Shown: in pieces, positions 58,547 to 64,000 of the stretch
Layout: every line of letters starts with the position of its first letter
How positions within the stretch are numbered: the first letter of the stretch is position 1
NCBI RefSeq assembly: GCF_001879715.1
Contig: NZ_MNBW01000012.1
Coordinates: 1 to 64,000 of the forward strand
Origin: Nioella nitratireducens
GTDB taxonomy: Bacteria; Pseudomonadota; Alphaproteobacteria; Rhodobacterales; Rhodobacteraceae
Reading direction: 5' to 3'
Length of the DNA stretch: 64,000 bases
The notes under the pieces: model-generated
Seen by the model: the letters and a program-made list of their open reading frames with translations, nothing else
The model's database searches: none
What the model was told of the DNA's origin: nothing
Made by a program: the position numbers and the translations under genes

Positions 58547-58657
58547 CGCCGTTCTCCCACATGGCCCACCTCCCGCAAGACAGCCCCCGCCGCCCGCCGC
58601 CCGCAAGCCCAAAAGCGACATCGCTGCTTCTTCTTTGTAAAAATACTCCTGGGGTTT

Positions 58658-58700
58658 GGGGGCAGCGCCCCCAACTGCGCGGCCCGTTCACGGGCCGCGC
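58658..58700. repeat. Dispersed repeat core (copy 2) plus strong hairpin downstream of the CorC gene
   Basis: GGGGGCAGCGCCCCC (58658-58672) repeats the core at 39724-39738. Next to it GCGCGGCCCG (58677-58686) pairs perfectly with CGGGCCGCGC (58691-58700) over TTCA. Both lie between the CorC-type gene and the flavoprotein gene; the second stem could end CorC transcription (leftward), with TTTTT further on. Confidence 0.65.
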
Positions 58701-58733
58701 GGATCGGCGCCGCAGGCGGCGAAGTTCCCCAGG

Positions 58734-60044
58734 CTACAAGAGCTTGCGCACCCGGATCTGGGTCAGCCGGTTCTGCTGGCGCTCGGCCACCTCGAAACGG
58801 AACCCATGAAAGGAAAACACCTGCCCTTCCTCGGGGATCATCTGCGCCTCGTGGATAACCAGCCCCGCCACGGTGTTGGCCTCTTCGTCGGGCAGGTTCC
58901 AGTCGGTGGCGCGGTTGAGGTCGCGGATCGTCATGCCGCCGTCGATCAGATAGCTGCCATCGGCCCCCGGCGTCAGGTTGACCTCTTCCTCGACATCGAA
59001 TTCGTCGGTGATTTCGCCGACAATCTCTTCGAGGATATCTTCCAGCGTGATCAGCCCCTGCAATGCGCCATATTCATCGACCACCAGCGCGAAATGGGTA
59101 TGGCGGCGCAGGAATTGCCGCATCTGGTCGTCGAGCGTCGTCGTCTCGGGGACAAAATAGGGTTTCATCGCCACGTCGATGATCGAAAACGCGGCCAGCC
59201 CCGAGGCCGAGGCCTCGGGTCCGCGCATCAGCCGATCCATCGCGCGGAGCACGTCCTTGGCATGGGCCACGCCGATGATGTTTTCCGGCTCGCCGCGATA
59301 GACGGGCAGGCGGGTATGGGGGGATTGCAGCAACTGGCTCAGGATCGCCTCGCTATCCTCTTCCGCGTCGATCATCTCGATGGATGAGCGGTGAAGCATG
59401 ATTTCCTCGACAGTGCGTTCCCCCAGATCGAGCGCGCCAAGCAAACGATCGCGGTGTTCCTTTTCCACCGCGCCTTCGGAATGGCCAAGGGTGATGGCCC
59501 CAGCGATTTCCTCGCGGGCCGACAGGACGGCGCTGTCGGGGTCGGTTTGCACGCCGAACACCCGCAACATGCCGCGCACCAGCACCTGCACCATGGACAC
59601 GACTGGTGCGAACACCAGGATCACCAGCGCGATCATCGGGCTGACGGCGGCGGCGGCCTTTTCGGCATTGGTGATGGCGTAGGTCTTGGGCAGCACCTCG
59701 GCGAAGATCAGCACCAGAAGGGTCATGACGAGAGTGGCCAGCGCAACGCCGCTTTCGCCGAAGGCGCGGGTAAAGAGCGATGTCGCCAATGAGGCCGCAA
59801 GGATATTGACGAGGTTGTTGCCAAGCAGGACCGAGCCGATCAACCGCTCGCTGTCTTCGGTCAGTTTCAGGGCCTTGTCCGCCATGGCCGACCCGCGGTC
59901 GGCCTGCGTGCGCAACTTGCCGCGAGAGGCGGCGGTCAACGCGGTTTCCGACCCCGAGAAGAAAGCCGAGAGCAACAGCAGCGCCAGGATCGCTCCGGCG
60001 GTGATCCAGAACGAAGCGTCAAGAAGGGGGTCGATCTCGGGCAT
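58734..60044 (-). CDS. CorC/HlyC-type membrane protein (DUF21-CBS-transporter-associated)
   Basis: A 436-residue protein. An N-terminal DUF21/CNNM domain with about four transmembrane segments (about 10-190; FSGSETALTAASRGKLR and LLGNNLVNILAASL) is followed by two CBS domains (about 215-340; MLHRSSIEMIDAEED, ALVVDEYGALQGLITLEDILEE) and a C-terminal CorC_HlyC domain (about 355-436). Relatives take part in Mg2+/Co2+ efflux or tolerance; the old hemolysin name is probably misleading. Confidence 0.92.
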   Translation of the reverse strand: MPEIDPLLDASFWITAGAILALLLLSAFFSGSETALTAASRGKLRTQADRGSAMADKALKLTEDSERLIGSVLLGNNLVNILAASLATSLFTRAFGESGVALATLVMTLLVLIFAEVLPKTYAITNAEKAAAAVSPMIALVILVFAPVVSMVQVLVRGMLRVFGVQTDPDSAVLSAREEIAGAITLGHSEGAVEKEHRDRLLGALDLGERTVEEIMLHRSSIEMIDAEEDSEAILSQLLQSPHTRLPVYRGEPENIIGVAHAKDVLRAMDRLMRGPEASASGLAAFSIIDVAMKPYFVPETTTLDDQMRQFLRRHTHFALVVDEYGALQGLITLEDILEEIVGEITDEFDVEEEVNLTPGADGSYLIDGGMTIRDLNRATDWNLPDEEANTVAGLVIHEAQMIPEEGQVFSFHGFRFEVAERQQNRLTQIRVRKLL

Positions 60045-60934
60045 GGGGCCTCCTGCCTGTGGCGGTTGAGCCGGTTATGGGGGCGCTGGTGGGTCTTATC
60101 AAGCGGCGTGCGCACCGGCCGGGAAAAACTCTGACTGCGCACCTGCCCATTCGGATAGGTCGGAAGGGCGAAAAAACCCGGCCAAATCATGGAGTTTGCC
60201 GGGTTTTCGGGCGGGTGTCCGAATCACAATGTGGCGGAAATTTGTCCGGCTTGGCGACAAACATGTGCGGATGTCGCCATTGTTTCGCCCCAATGACAAC
60301 CGGAAGGAGAGTTCAGAATTTTCATCAAATTTTCCGGCATCGCTTTGTCGGGAAGTGGCCCCACCGCTGCCACAAAATCGCCACGGTTTGCGCCCCCGGA
60401 AAGAGGCCATTTCGGCCGACCATTGTTTCCTTTGAACCTGCGCCAACCTGCCCCAATGGACAGGGATGTTCCGCAAGCTCGCCCTAGAGGTGAAAATTTT
60501 GCCGTTTATGTTTCTTAACGGGAAACAGTAGCAGCAGATGGTCGATGAGGCGCTTTGATCAAGGTGCGGAAAACACGTCTTTTTGTATCTTGATCGCGAA
60601 CAGCGCTATCCCATAATTTACACAACCTAAGCGGGAATATGGCAATCGAGAATTGACGAAATTATGCCATAAATGCATTTATTGACCCGTGTGAAGGCGC
60701 TGATCGGCCATGACTTTAGGGCGATGCGGGACCGGACTGCCATCCGGGCGCGCATCTCTCGAAAAGGTGGGGATGGTTCGATCGAAATCCTGGGGGAACC
60801 GGGTCACGTCCCGCGTCTGCTCGCACCAAGAAACCTACTGACTTCATGATCCGCGCCAGAGTCGCAGGCGGCGGGCCGGAAGCGCTTTGTCTCGTGCCCG
60901 CAGTGCGGGACACGCCCTCTGGAGGGGTGCGCGT
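60045..60934. other. Long non-coding region before the exopolysaccharide genes
   Basis: About 0.9 kb without a convincing gene. The stretch 60490-60710 is much poorer in GC than its surroundings. Dyads seen: TGGCGACA (60252-60259) with TGTCGCCA (60272-60279), and GATCAAG (60557-60563) with CTTGATC (60589-60595), the former half forming part of TTGATCAA. It probably holds the regulated promoter of the sugar transferase gene. No RNA gene was recognised. Confidence 0.6.
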
Positions 60935-61621
60935 ATGTATGAGCGTTTCGATCTGTATGGCCAAGGTGAGGCCCCGTTCGTCATCACCCCGATGTCGATC
61001 GACGAAACCCGGACACTTTATCGGCGTCGGTCCAAGCGCGTTCTGGATCTGGCCATCATCGCCTTGGTGGCGGTTCCGGCGCTGCTGCTGATCGGTGTCT
61101 TCGCGGCCATTCTCAAGTTGAGAGAGGGCGGTGCCGTATTCTATTGTCAGGAGCGGATCGGTCGCAACGGGCGCAGCTTTCGCATGTGGAAGTTGCGCAC
61201 CATGGTGCCGGATGCCGACAAGGTGCTGGAAACCTATCTGTCCGACCATCCCGAGGCCCGCGCCGAATGGGACAGGCATCAAAAACTGCGCAACGATCCG
61301 CGGATCACCCGGATGGGCCGGTTCCTGCGCCGCAGTTCGCTGGATGAGGTGCCGCAGCTGTGGAACGTATTGATGGGCGAGATGTCGATCGTCGGCCCGC
61401 GTCCGATGATGTGCAACCAGCGCGTCCTTTATCCGGGGACCGAATATTACGCCATGCGGCCGGGGATCACCGGCTATTGGCAGACCTCGGACCGGAATGA
61501 CACAAGCTTTCATGAACGGGCGTGGTACGATCAGGCCTATTACCGGGCGCTGTCGCTCCGCACGGATCTGGCGATCATCCTGCGGACGTTTTCCGTGGTT
61601 CTGCGTGGGACGGGGCACTAA
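60935..61621 (+). CDS. Undecaprenyl-phosphate sugar phosphotransferase (initiating EPS transferase)
   Basis: A 228-residue monotopic phosphoglycosyl transferase that starts polysaccharide repeat-unit synthesis on the lipid carrier. One hydrophobic segment (about 35-58) precedes the catalytic domain with QERIGRNGRSFRMWKLRTMV, RRSSLDEVPQLWNVL and GEMSIVGPRPMM. ATG 60935 has GGAGGGG at 60921-60927. Its 3' end overlaps the convergent glycosyltransferase gene by 47 bp. Confidence 0.92.
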   Translation: MYERFDLYGQGEAPFVITPMSIDETRTLYRRRSKRVLDLAIIALVAVPALLLIGVFAAILKLREGGAVFYCQERIGRNGRSFRMWKLRTMVPDADKVLETYLSDHPEARAEWDRHQKLRNDPRITRMGRFLRRSSLDEVPQLWNVLMGEMSIVGPRPMMCNQRVLYPGTEYYAMRPGITGYWQTSDRNDTSFHERAWYDQAYYRALSLRTDLAIILRTFSVVLRGTGH

Positions 61622-62792
61622 GCCGATCCACCCGATCTGCCATCAAGTCCGCCACCTTGTGGCCCCAGGCCGCCCAGTTCAACCGCTGTTCATAAAGCGC
61701 GCGGGACGACCGGCGCAGCGCGCTGTGCCGGTCGGGATCGGCCAGATAGCCCTTGATGACCTCGGCGAAGGCGTCTGCGGTGGAGCCGAAGGGCAGGGCA
61801 TGGCCGTTCTTGCCAGTCCAGACCGGAACCCCGCCCACGTTCAGGCACAGCGTCGGCAATCCATAGGCAGAGGCTTCGCAAAAGGCGAACCCGTAGGATT
61901 CCATCGACGGCATCAACAGGAAATGCGCCTTGCGGAAACATGCCTGAAACTGCGCCAAGCCCTCTGGCTTGCGCTTGTCGAGATAGGGATGAACCGTCAG
62001 GCCCCGGCGGTCGATTTCCGGCGGCGGGGTGCAACCCACCACCGTCAGCCTTGCGTCGATGCCCTCGGCGCGCAGGCGGGCGACCGTTTCGGCGGTGGTC
62101 CACCCCCCCTTGGCGGTCCAGTCACGGCCCACCAGCAGGATCTCGACCGGGCCTTTGGGGGGCAGCGGTGGCGTTTCGCCCAAGGGGCCGGGATCGGGAA
62201 CATTCGCGCCCCATGGCACCGTCAGCGAGCGGTCGGGATCGAGACCGTAGCGCGCCGTTGCCGCCTCGGTCAGCCAGTCCGAGGGCCACAGCGCCAGATC
62301 AAGCCCGGAAAAGAGCCGCGCCTCGGCCCGTTCGATCAGCGGATCGAAGAGCCGCGACGGCGCAAACCAAGAGCCGAAGCTGTGCCCGATTTCGGACTGT
62401 TTGTAGATCGTCGGTGTCGCGTCCGAGGTATAGGCCGTGACCATCGGGTAGGGCGGCCGCACCCGGCACATGGCGTGAAACGCATAGGCCCCGAACAACA
62501 CGTCAAAGCGCTCGGCCTTCAAGGCGCGGACCACCCGGCGTGCGACCAGCGGCGCCAGGGCCAGGTGCACCCGCCACCGGGCGCGGATGCTGACCGCCTC
62601 TGGCGCGGCCAGAACCGCCCGGCGCAAGGGCTCGGCCACACCCCAATCTTGCGGCAGCACCGTCACGTCGCCCACATGGGCCTGCAAGGCGTCGAACAGG
62701 CGGGCGTTGCCGCCGGAATACAGCGTCCGGTTGCGCGGGTCGAAGTCGCACAGATAGGCTATCTTCAGCCGTTTTGCTGCCGTGGTCCCCAT
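61575..62792 (-). CDS. Glycosyltransferase family 4-like protein
   Basis: A 405-residue GT-B glycosyltransferase. The N-terminal Rossmann half (about 8-190) starts KIAYLCDFDPRNRTLYSGG. The C-terminal donor-binding half carries ILLVGRDWTAKGGWTTAETV and the acidic MPSMESYGFAFCEASAYGLPTL segment typical of retaining GT4 enzymes (E-x7-E pattern). The donor and acceptor sugars are not predictable. It sits between the initiating transferase and the polymerase-like gene, so a role in exopolysaccharide assembly is likely. Confidence 0.88.
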   Translation of the reverse strand: MGTTAAKRLKIAYLCDFDPRNRTLYSGGNARLFDALQAHVGDVTVLPQDWGVAEPLRRAVLAAPEAVSIRARWRVHLALAPLVARRVVRALKAERFDVLFGAYAFHAMCRVRPPYPMVTAYTSDATPTIYKQSEIGHSFGSWFAPSRLFDPLIERAEARLFSGLDLALWPSDWLTEAATARYGLDPDRSLTVPWGANVPDPGPLGETPPLPPKGPVEILLVGRDWTAKGGWTTAETVARLRAEGIDARLTVVGCTPPPEIDRRGLTVHPYLDKRKPEGLAQFQACFRKAHFLLMPSMESYGFAFCEASAYGLPTLCLNVGGVPVWTGKNGHALPFGSTADAFAEVIKGYLADPDRHSALRRSSRALYEQRLNWAAWGHKVADLMADRVDRLSAPSHAEPRKTSAG

Positions 62793-62835
62793 TCTGCTGC
62801 GCCCCGTCTTTCCTGGCTTTCAAGGCATAATTCTG

Positions 62836-62881
62836 CCCCAACGATGGGGTATAGACTGCGAATGTCCCCCAACGAAGGGGG
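62836..62881. promoter_or_regulatory. Paired CCCC-AACGA-GGGG dyads in a divergent promoter
   Basis: CCCCAACGATGGGG (62836-62849) and CCCCCAACGAAGGGGG (62866-62881) share the same arms and the AACGA spacer, and their centres are 31 bp apart (about three helical turns). They lie between the leftward glycosyltransferase start and the rightward polymerase start, so one dimeric regulator could bind both. Confidence 0.5.
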
Positions 62882-62933
62882 AATCCGGGCAATAAAATGA
62901 CAGAGCAGACGAAAAGGACCACCGGATAACGCC

Positions 62934-64000
62934 ATGCCCAATGCGCTCGCAACTCTCGCGCTGGTGAGCTTCCCGGCGCTGGCGCTGTGGCTGTTCTGGC
63001 GCTTGCCGCCGGGGCGGGCGCTGTTGGTCGTGCTGGTTCTGGGCTACCTGTTTCTGCCCCCCCCGCCGGCCGGGTTCGATTTTCCGTTGATGCCGCCCCT
63101 GACCAAGCAGACCATTCCGAACCTGAGCATTCTGGCGATCTGCCTGGTGAAATATCGCGGCGATCTGAGATTGATGCCGGAAAACCCGCTGGCCCGTGTT
63201 CTGGTTTTGACCTTCATCTTCAGCCCGATCGGGACCGTCCTGACCAATATGGACCCGGTCTATTTCGACAATTTCGCCTTGCCGCCCTTGCGCCTGCGCG
63301 AGGCGGCGGCGCAATGCATCAACCAGTTCCTGCTGTTGTCGCCCTTTCTTGTCGCACGTCATTTCCTGCGCAGCAGAGACGATCTGCGCGATATGATGTT
63401 TGCCATGCTTTTCGCGGGGCTGGTCTATTCCGTGCCGATGCTGATCGAGGTGCGCCTCAGTCCGCAGTTAAATATCTGGATTTTCGGCTATTTTCAGCAC
63501 GCCTTTGACCAGATGATCCGCGACGGGGGCTTCCGGCCCATCGTGTTCCTCTATCACGGGCTTTGGGCTGCCTTCCTTGCGATGACCGCGCTGATGGCCG
63601 CGGTGATCATCGCCCGCAACAGCACCAGCCGCAGCGTTGTCGTCTGGTGGATCGCGGCCGCCTACATGGCCGTGGTGCTGGTTTTGTGCAAATCGCTGGC
63701 CTCGCTGCTCTATGCCACCGCTTTCGCGCCGATGCTGTTGCTGTTGACCGTGCGCGCCCAGCTTCGCGTGGCACTGGTTCTGGCCAGCCTAACGCTGCTC
63801 TATCCCGCGATGAAGAGCGTTCACCTCATCCCCGAGGCGCGCATCCTGTCGATGGCCGCAAACATCGACGAAGAACGGGCAGGCTCGTTGCAGTTCCGGT
63901 TCGAGAACGAGAACATCCTGATCGACCGTGCCATGGAGCGGCCCGTGTTCGGCTGGGGCACATGGGGACGCAACCAGATTTACAATGGCCAGACGGGGGA
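62934..64000 (+). CDS. Polysaccharide polymerase / O-antigen ligase-like membrane protein (partial, runs off the end)
   Basis: An open frame of at least 355 codons from ATG 62934 with no stop before the window end. Several strongly hydrophobic segments are visible (about 5-20, 28-44, 145-170, 200-225, 230-260), and a periplasmic-type stretch near the end contains RPVFGWGTWGRNQIYN, which resembles the GWG-containing loop of Wzy/WaaL-type proteins. It fits a polymerase or ligase for the polysaccharide begun by the adjacent transferase. No clear ribosome-binding site is seen within 12 bp of the ATG. Confidence 0.78.
   Translation, partial: MPNALATLALVSFPALALWLFWRLPPGRALLVVLVLGYLFLPPPPAGFDFPLMPPLTKQTIPNLSILAICLVKYRGDLRLMPENPLARVLVLTFIFSPIGTVLTNMDPVYFDNFALPPLRLREAAAQCINQFLLLSPFLVARHFLRSRDDLRDMMFAMLFAGLVYSVPMLIEVRLSPQLNIWIFGYFQHAFDQMIRDGGFRPIVFLYHGLWAAFLAMTALMAAVIIARNSTSRSVVVWWIAAAYMAVVLVLCKSLASLLYATAFAPMLLLLTVRAQLRVALVLASLTLLYPAMKSVHLIPEARILSMAANIDEERAGSLQFRFENENILIDRAMERPVFGWGTWGRNQIYNGQTG

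Overview
This window is chromosomal DNA of an alphaproteobacterium, most likely a Rhodobacteraceae (Roseobacter-group) member. The evidence is the high GC content, dense overlapping operons, Rhodobacterales-type families (DUF4167, DUF1499, DUF2189, DUF924, DUF455, RTX proteins ending in a Hint domain), an alphaproteobacterial LexA box (GTTC-N7-GTTC) in front of uvrA, and an Agl-type alpha-glucoside operon like that of rhizobia. The taxonomic call is inferred from gene content and was not tested by alignment.

Layout. At 1-1.56 kb, the edge of an integrated element abuts a tRNA-Ser(GGA) gene. Its tyrosine-recombinase gene is bounded, almost exactly from start to stop codon, by a perfect 120-bp inverted repeat whose outer ends are the 3' end of the tRNA. 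At 1.6-11.7 kb is a glucoside utilisation locus: a leftward regulator/beta-glucosidase/glucokinase operon diverges from a rightward binding protein/two permeases/alpha-glucosidase/ATPase operon, with LacI-type operators between them. At 11.7-20 kb are envelope and translation genes (PBP1A, RF2, a bactofilin with an M23 peptidase, a peroxiredoxin). At 20-28.3 kb are an AsmA-like protein, QueA, an MFS transporter and dihydrolipoyl dehydrogenase, the last preceded by palindromes. At 28.3-32.3 kb are a secreted VWA protein with ten tandem repeats of about 87 residues and a rhodanese.

At 32.5-38.8 kb come SOS-type uvrA, then RF1, PrmC and DUF4167. At 38.8-46.4 kb lies a leftward, tightly overlapped outer-membrane operon (lptF-lptG-lptD-surA-pdxA-rsmA). 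At 46.5-52.5 kb are pepA-holC, an ABC-F/MarC/aspartic-protease operon, ndk and a TfoX-C protein. A gene-poor stretch (52.5-53.6 kb) leads to a 43-residue ORF and an RTX/Hint protein with a strong terminator. At 55.5-60 kb are a MobA-like transferase, a dimethylglycine/sarcosine dehydrogenase-like flavoprotein and a CorC-type protein. After another non-coding stretch (60.05-60.93 kb) an exopolysaccharide locus begins (phosphoglycosyl transferase, glycosyltransferase, polymerase/ligase-like membrane protein) and runs off the end.

The most unusual structure is the inverted-repeat-bounded integrase unit at 61-1488. The repeats end on one side within the tRNA T-stem, a usual crossover region for such integrases, and on the other at the gene's start and stop codons, so the gene should keep the same upstream region in either orientation. 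Secondary points of interest are the ten-repeat VWA protein, the small ORF in front of the RTX/Hint gene, and paired C4-5/G4-5 dyads in the divergent exopolysaccharide promoter.
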